From contig NZ_CP159992.1 of the NCBI RefSeq assembly GCF_040702995.1, forward strand, positions 5,219,501 through 5,283,500: DNA of 64,000 bases, in the 5' to 3' direction. A program made the position numbers and the translations under genes. Every line of letters begins with the position of its first letter. Within the stretch, counting starts at the first letter, position 1. This document shows positions 41,860-50,532 of the stretch, in pieces. Below the pieces are notes generated by a model. It was not told the DNA's origin. It made no database searches and saw nothing but the letters and a program-made list of their open reading frames with translations. This stretch comes from Paenibacillus sp. AN1007. GTDB lineage: Bacteria; Bacillota; Bacilli; Paenibacillales; Paenibacillaceae.

Positions 41860-42288
41860 CTATTTATTTTGGCCCAATAGATACTCGCACAGGTTAATGT
41901 ACATTTCCTGCATTTTAAGAGATCTTAGAAGATAAGATGGATTAACATCAATTGGTGCAATCAGCTTTAGGATTGAAGCAAATTCTTCATAGGTTGGGGG
42001 TAATTCACTCCGCAGATAATCATCCGGAACAGAGAAGTATTGATTGCGCTCCCTGATCTCTTTTATTTTTTCACTGTGAAAGAGTATGGAATTTTCATCA
42101 TTTTGAGCAGAGCGACCACGTAATCGATAGTTAAGTATGTACAATAGGTCCTGTAAAGATCGTGTTTGTTTTTCAGTGAAATCATGATCCAGCAGGTACA
42201 TGAAATAAGGATGTTCGTCCGAGGCAGCCACTGTTTTAATAAGCTTGATTTGGTACTTCAGGAGCTCAAGCTGTTCTTCTACATTCAT
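41860..42288 (-). CDS. Hypothetical protein, DUF1878-like
   Basis: A 142-residue soluble, helical, charged protein. The first 55 residues (VEEQLELLKYQIKLIKTVA, HPYFMYLLDHDFTEKQTRSLQDLLYIL) resemble the YhaI/DUF1878 family of small Bacillus proteins of unknown function. The rest (YFSVPDDYLRSELPPTYEEFASILKLI) is not recognised. AAGGTGGG precedes the ATG. It stands alone. Confidence 0.6.
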   Translation of the reverse strand: MNVEEQLELLKYQIKLIKTVAASDEHPYFMYLLDHDFTEKQTRSLQDLLYILNYRLRGRSAQNDENSILFHSEKIKEIRERNQYFSVPDDYLRSELPPTYEEFASILKLIAPIDVNPSYLLRSLKMQEMYINLCEYLLGQNK

Positions 42289-42420
42289 TACATTCCCACC
42301 TTTACAATTCGCTAAATGAATAAGATAGACACTCTATGTTCCTTTACACGATCAGCATACTCCTTTTCCCCAAAATACTTCAATAGAATTCCGAACGCTT
42401 CTCTCCCTTCAACGGATAAC

Positions 42421-42454
42421 AAAAAGGACACCCCTATATATTGTCGGCGTGTCC
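42421..42454 (-). terminator. Terminator of the hybrid kinase gene
   Basis: GGACAC (42426-42431) pairs with GTGTCC (42449-42454), with TATATA-rich loop. On the minus strand the stem is followed by TTTTTG. Confidence 0.6.
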
Positions 42455-42497
42455 GTATATATCATCTTAATTCAACTTGTCTAGATATTATCTCGAA

Positions 42498-45206
42498 TTA
42501 ATTGGGTGCAATTCGCGGCTCATCGGAAGGTCCCCACTGCTGCAGGACACGCTTCAGTTCACTCAGCATCACAGGCTTGCTGATGAAGTCCCGCATCCCC
42601 ATTTCCAGACATGCCTCCTTGTCTTCACGACGGGAATTTCCAGTTACCGCGATAATCGGAGGAATACGATCCTGCGGAATCAGCCGGTGTAACAGATTTG
42701 TAGCCTTAAGCCCATCCATCACAGGCATATGAATATCCATCAGTACAATATCATACACATTCTGAGAGATCGCATCAATCGCTTCTACCCCGTTGGTACA
42801 CACATCTGCCTGGTAACCCAGTTTCTCTAAGTATTCCTGCAAAATCTTCCGGTTGACCGGATGATCCTCTGCCACAAGAATACGCATTGAAACCTTGTCA
42901 CTTTGACGTGTACGTTCATGCTGGAACTGGCTTGCCGACTTCTCACCAGATGCCTCAACACGAGCTGCCGGAATTGCAAACCGGAAAATAGAACCTTCTC
43001 CTTCAGTGCTCTCGACACTGATGCTTCCGCCCATAATCTCAACAAGTCTCTTGGAAATCACAAGCCCCAGTCCTGTACCGCCATATTTACGGTTAATGAC
43101 CGGATGCAGCTGCGAGAACGACTGGAACAGCTGGTCCTGTTTGTCCGCAGGAATGCCGATTCCTGTATCTTCCACAGCAAAGTCAAGCACCGTATCCTCG
43201 GGTTTGCTTCCCTTAATCATATCTACGGTGACGTCAATACTTCCTTGATCTGTGAACTTCAGTGCATTGCCAACCAAGTTCACCAGAATCTGCCGAATTC
43301 GCATCGAATCTCCGGCCATATAATCCGGAATATTCGGGTTCAGACGATAGCGAATCTCAAGATGCTTCTCATCCGCTCGCGGCTTGAACAGCTCCGCGAC
43401 CTGCTCCAGCATTTTGCGCAGCGAGAATGGCTCGTAGGCCAGTGCCATTTTACCAGACTCCAGTTTGCTGAAATCGAGAATATCATTCAGAATATTCAGC
43501 AGTGCATCACCACTCTCCTGAATGATCTGAGCGTACTCCCGCTGCTCCTCTGACAAGTCTGTACCGACGAGCAGTTCGGTCATTCCTACAATGCCGTTCA
43601 TCGGTGTACGGATTTCATGACTGACAAGAGAGAGGAACTCGGACTTGGCCTGCGCGGCCAGCTCTGCGGTTTCTTTGGCCCGAACAATTTCACGTTCTCC
43701 AGTGACGTCATTAAAGACAATAACCGCACCGCGAATCTGTCCCTCGTCAATAATCGGAGTAACCTGATACTGTACGAGGAAGCTGCTGCCGTCTTTTCGC
43801 CAGAACACATCCTCCGTCACTGAACGCGTATGCCCATCCAGTACCGTCATATGAATTGGACATTCCTCTTTCGGGAAGTAGCTGCCGTCTGCACGGGAAT
43901 GGTGAATAATTGGATGTGAGCTTTTCCCGATGAATTCATGAGCTTCGTACCCGAACATCGAAGCGGCCGCCGGATTCATAAACATCGTAATACCATCCGC
44001 ATCCAGACCGTAAATCCCTTCGGTAACGGTATTGAGAATCAGCTCATGCTGTTTGCTCAATTCCTGAATACGTTCTGTGTATTCTTTACGCTCGGTAATA
44101 TCCGATACGATGCCGTAGACGCCAACCATTTCTTTATCTACAATAATTGGCACATTCGTTACGGACACTTCAATTTTGCGACCATTCGAACTAACAACAC
44201 GAGTCTCATAATACTGAGGCTCTCCTTCCTTCACAAGCGCGAAGAAAGCTTCACCTTTTTGCATTTCGTTCTTATCTAGATTCGATAAAAAAGACTGACC
44301 AATCAGCCTATTGCGCGGAATATCAAGCATCTGCACCATATTGCTGTTTACCGAACTATACTTGCCATCCAGATCCAGAGAATAGACCGCAGCCGGATTA
44401 TACTCGAACAATGACTTATACCGCTGACGGCTTTCGCGAATACGTCTGTCCGCATCCTTCTGCTGCGTAATATCCCTGCTGATGCTGACAATTTGAGTTA
44501 CTTTGCCATGTTCTCCAGCCACTGGCTTCGCCAGTGTCTCCATCCAGATGTAATGTCCACTCTTATGCAGGACCCTCATCTTGCAGCCATCCCCTATACT
44601 CGGCAGTTCCAGAAGATCAGGAAAATCTCCGGGGTAACAGTAGGACTTAAATGATTTCCCCGTTACTTCCTCCGGCGCGTAACCCAGCAGTGTGTATACA
44701 GATGGAGATACATACAAGAGTGTGCCATCCACGCTGCAGGTTGTAATCAGATCCTGTGCATGGTCTGCCAGTACCTGGTACTTCTCCTGTGTCTCCTGCA
44801 GTTCCTGTTCAATGATTACTTTATCCGTCACATCTTTGGCAATACCATAGATGCCAACGACTTGTTCGCCTTCTGTAATCGGTATATAGGTAACCTGTGC
44901 ATGTTTCACAGAACCATCTTTATGATAAAATGCCATCGATTCACTGACTGAATGCCCAGCCAGCACCTTTTCGATAAATTGTGCTCGTCTCTTCTCACTT
45001 TCAGGCGGGCTGATGCGATCCCGACTCACCCCTGCAAGCTCTCCTATCTTATAACCGGATAACTTCTCGAAGGAAGGATTGGCATCCATATGATTCCCTT
45101 CAACGTCCATGACATAGATAGCATCCGGATGGTTAAAAAACAATGACCGGTAAGAGCTTCCCTCAGAAATAATTCGTTTCAGGGTTTCCGTTTTATTACG
45201 ATCCAA
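42498..45206 (-). CDS. Cytoplasmic hybrid histidine kinase with four PAS domains and a receiver
   Basis: A 902-residue signalling protein without membrane segments. Four PAS/PAC units occupy about residues 15-130, 135-250, 255-370 and 380-500. The dimerisation domain has the phospho-His in SLVSHEIRTPMNG, the ATPase domain has N (LVNLVGNALKF), G1 (DTGIGIP) and G2 (YGGTGLGL) boxes, and the C-terminal receiver has the acceptor Asp in YDIVLMDIHMPVMDG with the Lys in FISKPVML. The signal is unknown. It begins with TTG at 45206, GAGGGG 7 nt upstream. It stands alone, so its phosphotransfer partner is elsewhere. Confidence 0.93.
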   Translation of the reverse strand: MDRNKTETLKRIISEGSSYRSLFFNHPDAIYVMDVEGNHMDANPSFEKLSGYKIGELAGVSRDRISPPESEKRRAQFIEKVLAGHSVSESMAFYHKDGSVKHAQVTYIPITEGEQVVGIYGIAKDVTDKVIIEQELQETQEKYQVLADHAQDLITTCSVDGTLLYVSPSVYTLLGYAPEEVTGKSFKSYCYPGDFPDLLELPSIGDGCKMRVLHKSGHYIWMETLAKPVAGEHGKVTQIVSISRDITQQKDADRRIRESRQRYKSLFEYNPAAVYSLDLDGKYSSVNSNMVQMLDIPRNRLIGQSFLSNLDKNEMQKGEAFFALVKEGEPQYYETRVVSSNGRKIEVSVTNVPIIVDKEMVGVYGIVSDITERKEYTERIQELSKQHELILNTVTEGIYGLDADGITMFMNPAAASMFGYEAHEFIGKSSHPIIHHSRADGSYFPKEECPIHMTVLDGHTRSVTEDVFWRKDGSSFLVQYQVTPIIDEGQIRGAVIVFNDVTGEREIVRAKETAELAAQAKSEFLSLVSHEIRTPMNGIVGMTELLVGTDLSEEQREYAQIIQESGDALLNILNDILDFSKLESGKMALAYEPFSLRKMLEQVAELFKPRADEKHLEIRYRLNPNIPDYMAGDSMRIRQILVNLVGNALKFTDQGSIDVTVDMIKGSKPEDTVLDFAVEDTGIGIPADKQDQLFQSFSQLHPVINRKYGGTGLGLVISKRLVEIMGGSISVESTEGEGSIFRFAIPAARVEASGEKSASQFQHERTRQSDKVSMRILVAEDHPVNRKILQEYLEKLGYQADVCTNGVEAIDAISQNVYDIVLMDIHMPVMDGLKATNLLHRLIPQDRIPPIIAVTGNSRREDKEACLEMGMRDFISKPVMLSELKRVLQQWGPSDEPRIAPN

Positions 45207-45430
45207 AGGCCTACCCCTCTTTTCTCAGCCAAATCTTCTTCTTTTCACAAAATTGAATATACGCCGCTTTCGGCTGTAACAGGCTTACCCTCGAATAACC
45301 ATGTACGCCTGACAAGAAACAGCTTTTTTTATTTTACCAGATTCTCGTCTAATTTTGCTTATAAAAGAGGATAAAATTCATATGGATCGAGATGAAAAAG
45401 ATGGAATTGAGGTGCCTGGATATTAGAATG

Positions 45431-45491
45431 AAGAAACCTGAGACTGCTGCATACCGAATATTCGTATGCGCCGCCTCAGGAGAGGTTTCTT
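45431..45491 (-). terminator. Terminator of the ABC-2 exporter operon
   Basis: AAGAAACCT (45431-45439) pairs with AGGTTTCTT (45483-45491), with an inner GCATAC/GTATGC stem in the loop. Confidence 0.7.
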
Positions 45492-45497
45492 TTGTTG

Positions 45498-46223
45498 TTA
45501 TACTTCCTTTTTGGCAAAATAGATCATACCCACAGCAATAAACAGTACGGCACTGCCGCCAACGACTGTTAATAGCGAAGTCAGCGGCACATTATATGCA
45601 CCGAACCCTGCGCCCTCGATAGGAACCATCAGAATCATCGGCTGTGCCCATGGATAATACGGACCAAACGAAGCGGAGTTCACGACCAGAATATTAGGAA
45701 TGGTCAGGGCAAAATTTAAGGCTAGCGGCGCAGCAAAGCTGCTCCAGATTAGAGAAACAAACATCTGCAGAGCCGCCAGCGGCACACATGCTAGAAGTCC
45801 GAGCAGCAGCTTGCCGGCAAGGAATCCCCAAGGTACAGGGTCCACATGGCCTTGAATCAATCCGACCAATACGATCATTCCGAACAAGAGCAGCTGTGTA
45901 CCTGCCAGAAGCGAGAGTACTATGGTGAATTTGCCCAAATATAAACCTGCACGTGTAAGCGGAAGGACAAGCAGTTGTTTCCATCCTCCACCTGCATGCT
46001 CGAATCGGCATACAAATGAGGTAAATACACCTGTAAGCATCGGCAGCAGCAGCATACCGTGAAGCGTAACCATAACGCCCAGCAGTGCCCCCCAGTTACC
46101 CGAAGTGGAAGATAACAGACCGATGAGCAGCGCGATCAGTGGACTGATCAGAATCAGAAGCCAGACAGGAGATTTTGCCATTTTCAAACGTTCGGCAGAT
46201 AAAATACGGAAGTAGGCTTGCAT
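45498..46223 (-). CDS. ABC-2 type permease, antimicrobial-peptide immunity family (subunit 2)
   Basis: A 241-residue permease with six predicted membrane segments, of the type found in lantibiotic immunity (LanE/LanG) and bacitracin exporters. It begins MQAYFRILSAERLKMAKSPVWLLIL and shows FEHAGGGWKQLLVLPLTRAGLYLGKF, the conserved cytoplasmic loop of the family. It forms the membrane part with the product of the gene at 46225. I chose the ATG at 46223; the ATG at 46235 lies inside the upstream gene's last codons and has no spaced ribosome binding site. Confidence 0.85.
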   Translation of the reverse strand: MQAYFRILSAERLKMAKSPVWLLILISPLIALLIGLLSSTSGNWGALLGVMVTLHGMLLLPMLTGVFTSFVCRFEHAGGGWKQLLVLPLTRAGLYLGKFTIVLSLLAGTQLLLFGMIVLVGLIQGHVDPVPWGFLAGKLLLGLLACVPLAALQMFVSLIWSSFAAPLALNFALTIPNILVVNSASFGPYYPWAQPMILMVPIEGAGFGAYNVPLTSLLTVVGGSAVLFIAVGMIYFAKKEV

Positions 46224-46224
46224 A

Positions 46225-46941
46225 TTAGGCCACATCCTTCCGGCTGAAGTGCATCATACCCATCAGCATAATCAAAATTCCTAAACCTGCGCCCATCCCT
46301 GCGTATAGATATGCATTAGGGGCACTCCAAGCCATTTGAGCCCATGCCAGCGGGAACTGGGGAGAGATGGACAATGCGAACATACCGGTAATGGCAAGAA
46401 TAATGCCGAAGGTAACCGGAAGCGCCTGATTTTTGGATACCAGCGTAAGCCATAATTCGATCGATAGTACCGGCAGTGCACCAGCCAGCGGCATGAGCCC
46501 CAGCTTCAGCGCCTGTGACCACGGTATTTCTTTTGCATCAAAACCAAGCACTAGGCCCAGTCCAACAATACCTACGCTCAGCAGCAGACAGGAGATGATA
46601 AGCAGCAGACAGGCCATCAGAAACTTGGCCAGATAAACGGCCGATCTGGGAATCGGCATCGCCAGCAGCTGCTTCCACGAACCCTGATCATGCTCGATAC
46701 CAGCGATCATGGAGCTGAGAATGGTCGCACCCAGCATTAAAGCGAGCGGCACAAACACAATAACATTTCCAAATAATCCTCCCCACAGATTCTCTGCATA
46801 CTGCTCTTTCAGATAATCCAGCCTCAATCCAAAATTCAAAGCCTGCATGGCTGTTAAGCCAATGGGGGCAAGAAACACGAGAAACCAGATGCCTTTGCCG
46901 CGAATTTTGAGCCAATCCGCCGATAATGCACGCCCTGTCAT
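46225..46941 (-). CDS. ABC-2 type permease, antimicrobial-peptide immunity family (subunit 1)
   Basis: A 238-residue six-segment permease homologous to its neighbour, with the parallel loop IEHDQGSWKQLLAMPIPRSAVYLAKF. The ATG overlaps the stop of the ATPase gene (ATGA), indicating coupled translation. Two distinct permeases plus one ATPase is the LanFEG layout. Confidence 0.87.
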   Translation of the reverse strand: MTGRALSADWLKIRGKGIWFLVFLAPIGLTAMQALNFGLRLDYLKEQYAENLWGGLFGNVIVFVPLALMLGATILSSMIAGIEHDQGSWKQLLAMPIPRSAVYLAKFLMACLLLIISCLLLSVGIVGLGLVLGFDAKEIPWSQALKLGLMPLAGALPVLSIELWLTLVSKNQALPVTFGIILAITGMFALSISPQFPLAWAQMAWSAPNAYLYAGMGAGLGILIMLMGMMHFSRKDVA

Positions 46942-47852
46942 ATGGAAGCCCCCTCGCCAATGACACGCATGAAGAGATCTTCCAAAGACTGTCGTTGTTC
47001 CTCCACCCGGTATACATCATGATCCTGCTCGATCAGACGGCGCACCAGCAGTGCAACTGCATTATCATCCATGTAAGGGAACGTTAGTGCGGCTCCCTGT
47101 CTCTGACCGAATTGTCCCTGTTCACGAGCCAGCTTCATTGCTTTTTCCGGTTCGGATACCGTTAGTCTAATGGAACTTCCCGTCTGACTGTGCAGACTTG
47201 CAATCGTATCCTGCAGCACCATTTTGCCATCCCTGATGATGCCGACCCGGCTCGCCATCTGCTCAACCTCGCTCAGCAAGTGGCTGGATACAAGGACTGT
47301 AATCCCATGCTCCAGCGGCATCCGTTTGATAAGCTCGCGGATCTCCTGTATACCCGCCGGGTCCAGTCCGTTTGTTGGCTCATCGAGAATAAGCAGTTCC
47401 GGGTCGCCCAGCAGAGCGCTGGCAATACCGAGACGCTGTTTCATCCCGAGAGAGTAGCCTTTTACAGCACGTTTAGCATCTTTGGTCAGATCAACGATGG
47501 ACAGCACTTCAGCAATTCTTGATTTGGGCACATTGATAATACGCCGCAGCACTTCCAGATTCTCTACCGCATTCAGATGTCCATAGTAGGAAGGATACTC
47601 TACCAGGGAGCCTACACGGCGCAGAATATCCATCCGTTCCTTGCGAATATCCTTGTCGAAGACTCGGATGACACCTTTGGTCGGTTTGATCAGGCCGAGC
47701 AGCATGCGGATGGTTGTTGTTTTACCGGCACCATTGGGACCGAGGAAGCCGTAAATATCTCCCTTTTTAATATGCAGTTCGAGTTCACGAACCGCTGCAC
47801 GGTCCTTGTATGTTTTCCATAAATTCGCTGTTTGAATAATATTTTCACTCAC
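46938..47852 (-). CDS. ABC transporter ATPase (BcrA/LanF-like)
   Basis: A 304-residue ATPase. Walker A is GPNGAGKTT, the signature is YSLGMKQRLGIA, Walker B is LLILDEPTNGLDP and the switch His lies in VSSHLLSEVEQM. The C-terminal 85 residues form the extension seen in BcrA-type drug exporters. It begins with GTG at 47852, with GAGGTGA 7 nt upstream. Together with the two permeases it is inferred to remove cationic or cell-wall-active peptides from the membrane. Confidence 0.92.
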   Translation of the reverse strand: MSENIIQTANLWKTYKDRAAVRELELHIKKGDIYGFLGPNGAGKTTTIRMLLGLIKPTKGVIRVFDKDIRKERMDILRRVGSLVEYPSYYGHLNAVENLEVLRRIINVPKSRIAEVLSIVDLTKDAKRAVKGYSLGMKQRLGIASALLGDPELLILDEPTNGLDPAGIQEIRELIKRMPLEHGITVLVSSHLLSEVEQMASRVGIIRDGKMVLQDTIASLHSQTGSSIRLTVSEPEKAMKLAREQGQFGQRQGAALTFPYMDDNAVALLVRRLIEQDHDVYRVEEQRQSLEDLFMRVIGEGASI

Positions 47853-47909
47853 GATTAATCACCTCGGAACTATCGTAATCCTCCAAGGTTAAAGCAAGCA
47901 TGGGTCCAA

Positions 47910-47926
47910 GTTTAAGTTTAGTTTAA
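47910..47926 (-). promoter_or_regulatory. 11-bp direct repeat, possible response-regulator site
   Basis: Between the kinase and ATPase genes, TTAAAC is repeated at an 11-nt interval with a half copy between (TTAAAC-TAAAC-TTAAAC on the minus strand). One-turn spacing of direct repeats is typical of OmpR-family regulator sites. It lies about 60 nt before the ATPase start. Confidence 0.45.
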
Positions 47927-47947
47927 AAAGTAGACATGCTTCCCTAT

Positions 47948-49531
47948 TCAAAGCGCACGTTCATCCTCTTTGCCGCTGTAGAGATAGGTGCGAACACCTG
48001 CTTCGGAGCTGTCTACCCGCTTACGCAGGCCCATCTCACGAATCAGAAGGTCCACGATGGATAGGCCAAGTCCAGTACCCTTGGTTCCTGAATCCGGCTG
48101 CATACCGGGTCCGCGATCTTGGATTACTACAGCAGTCCGTCCCTGTACCTGTTCGGTGGATATGCGGATATACTTTCCGCTGGCCGCATGACGAACTATA
48201 TTTTGAAACAAATTATCCAGCACACGACGCATACCCTGCTCATCCACCTCCCAGATTAACGGATCATCCGGCAGATCAATATCGATCTCGAATTCCTCTT
48301 TCTCCCACACCGGATACCATGATGCCGCCGCTTCTCTAACCATACGCAGCACATCTTTCTGCTCCAGCTTCAATGTATATCTTCCGCTGGTCAGCAGATT
48401 ATACGAAAGCATATTGTCGATAAGCTCACCAAGATCCTGCATTTTATTCTCCATACGACTCAGCGCACGGATGCCCTGCTCGCTGAGGTTTTCTTTATGC
48501 AGCGCATGCATATGACCACGAATAACTGTTAGCGGCGTTCGCAAATCATGTGATAATCCTGCAACCAGCCGTTTGCGAAGCTGTTCCTCCTCCTGCTCAC
48601 GCTGGCGGCTGTCTGTTAACTGATACACCATCTGGTTAAAGGATTCCTCCAAATGTCCGATCTCATCCGACCTGCGGATTTCCACCGGGAGCGGTATGCC
48701 CTCCTTACTCGGAGCAATCATCGCTGTCTGCAGACGAATCAGCCGCTTGCGGATTTTAGCGAAGAACAGTACGGACATCACGATAAATATAATAAAAACA
48801 ATCAGCATCACAGCACCGAAATAGATAAATTCGAGCAGTCCATTATCGGATGAACTCTGGAGCAGGTCACGGGGAACTTCGATCACCATAAAACCTTGTC
48901 CTTTGTCTTCATTCTCTCCTCCAACATATGCAACAACGGTTAGAGGATCACGATTTAAAGCTTTTTTCATGAACTGTACCGTAAAATTTGCTGTCCATAC
49001 CGCAGGAATTCGAGTCTCTTCTGATCTTCCGGTTACCAGTTCCCACTTCAGTATGACATCCGAATTAGAAGCCTCGGACATCCCTTTTGAAGTTCCCGAA
49101 GTGTTCAACGACTTTTGCTTGGACACCTCAGCTTCTGTACCCCCAAGCACCAGTGCCGTTTTCCCGGAAGCATCCACACGATACATGGCGGACTTCGGGT
49201 AACTCTTCTGCAGCTGCTTCATCCGTGAATCAATAGTTTGCCCTGAAGCCCCATCCAGCTTTTTCGATTCTATTGTCCACATATCCGTAATCAGTTGCGA
49301 ATCACCATAAGGTGCATCTTCAACAGGTTTTGCATTGCTGATAATTACAACAAAAACGGTGGCTACGAGCGGTACCACAACAGGCACAAACAGGACAGCT
49401 GCCAAAATAAGAAGCATGTATCTGGACATAAGAGATCGCCCAAATTTCAGTTTCTGCCGGACTGGCTGTTCCGTGCTGCTGTCTCTGTCCCGCTCAGACT
49501 TCTTCGCCTTTCGCTTCCTAAACCAGATCAT
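47948..49531 (-). CDS. Sensor histidine kinase of the exporter operon
   Basis: A 527-residue membrane kinase. TM1 is LILAAVLFVPVVVPLVATVFVVII, an extracellular domain of about 170 residues follows, then TM2 (IYFGAVMLIVFIIFIVMSVLFF), HAMP, the phospho-His in LVAGLSHDLRTPLTVIRGH and the ATPase boxes (LDNLFQNIVRHA, DRGPGM, GTGLGL). The sizeable extracellular sensor domain differs from the short-loop BceS type. ATGA overlap with the response-regulator stop. It probably senses an antimicrobial peptide or envelope stress. Confidence 0.9.
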   Translation of the reverse strand: MIWFRKRKAKKSERDRDSSTEQPVRQKLKFGRSLMSRYMLLILAAVLFVPVVVPLVATVFVVIISNAKPVEDAPYGDSQLITDMWTIESKKLDGASGQTIDSRMKQLQKSYPKSAMYRVDASGKTALVLGGTEAEVSKQKSLNTSGTSKGMSEASNSDVILKWELVTGRSEETRIPAVWTANFTVQFMKKALNRDPLTVVAYVGGENEDKGQGFMVIEVPRDLLQSSSDNGLLEFIYFGAVMLIVFIIFIVMSVLFFAKIRKRLIRLQTAMIAPSKEGIPLPVEIRRSDEIGHLEESFNQMVYQLTDSRQREQEEEQLRKRLVAGLSHDLRTPLTVIRGHMHALHKENLSEQGIRALSRMENKMQDLGELIDNMLSYNLLTSGRYTLKLEQKDVLRMVREAAASWYPVWEKEEFEIDIDLPDDPLIWEVDEQGMRRVLDNLFQNIVRHAASGKYIRISTEQVQGRTAVVIQDRGPGMQPDSGTKGTGLGLSIVDLLIREMGLRKRVDSSEAGVRTYLYSGKEDERAL

Positions 49532-50211
49532 GGCTTCTTCACGCGATATCCCACGCCGCGCACCGTCTGAATAATAACCGGATTAGCCGGATCAAGCTCC
49601 AGCTTCTCGCGCAGGTGCCGGATATGCACCATCAATGTTTTGTCTCCGTCCAGATAAGACTCATTCCAGACAGCCTCATAGATCTGTTCTTTGGTACGAA
49701 TCATGCCCATATGCCTGAGCAGATAAGCAAAGATATGGAACTGTTTCCCTGATAAAATAATCTCCTCTCCCGTCTGCTCATTAACGATCCGGTTATCCTG
49801 CTCATAGATCGAAAGGTGCTCCAGCCTAAGGACGTTATCGCTGGATACCGATGCACCTGCCTTGCGAAGCTGAACCTCAATCCGCGCAGCGAGCTCGTCC
49901 GGGTGGAACGGCTTGGTCACATAATCATCGGCAAAATCAAGCCCGTGCAGCTTATCATCAATGGATGTCCTGGCCGAGAGCATAACGATGGGTATGGCAG
50001 GATGTTCTTTTTTTAGCCGCTGACCTACTGTAAATCCGTCCAGTCCCGGCAGCATTACATCCAGTATCACCAGAGAACACTCCGCTGCGGCTTCGGATGC
50101 TCCTTCACCGCTTCCAAGCCACACGACCTCATATCCGCGTTCCTCCAGGTCTTCTCTCACCCATGCTGCAATTTCAGTATCATCCTCAATGTATAACAGT
50201 TTGGTTTTCAT
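49528..50211 (-). CDS. OmpR-family response regulator of the exporter operon
   Basis: A 227-residue regulator. The receiver has the acidic pair in YIEDDTEI, the phosphorylated Asp in LVILDVMLPGLDG and the Lys in YVTKPFHPDELA. The C-terminal winged helix ends with the usual IQTVRGVGYRVKKP. First gene of the five-gene operon, with the kinase gene overlapping by 4 nt. Likely target: the ATPase gene's upstream direct repeat. Confidence 0.93.
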   Translation of the reverse strand: MKTKLLYIEDDTEIAAWVREDLEERGYEVVWLGSGEGASEAAAECSLVILDVMLPGLDGFTVGQRLKKEHPAIPIVMLSARTSIDDKLHGLDFADDYVTKPFHPDELAARIEVQLRKAGASVSSDNVLRLEHLSIYEQDNRIVNEQTGEEIILSGKQFHIFAYLLRHMGMIRTKEQIYEAVWNESYLDGDKTLMVHIRHLREKLELDPANPVIIQTVRGVGYRVKKP

Positions 50212-50532
50212 CTATGTATTCGTTTCCTTTCCATACCCTTTGGGTTAATGATATATCTGGACATTCTGCACAGCTGCAGATCCTCAGAGCTAAAGCGCAC
50301 TGTCTCAAGATTAAATGCCAGCCCGGCTGCACAAGCTACACTGTCTGCAATCACTGAAAAGTTCAACCAGTTCAATGTTTCTCGCCTGGAATCAACCTCT
50401 ATGACTTTATACGTTCCATTATAACGCAATCCGCTGTCACGTAATATGAGGCTGTCTCATTCAGTAAAGACGAATCTACATAGCAAATCCATGTTTTGTA
50501 TAACTATTTTAGATCTGACGGGAGGAATTTAC

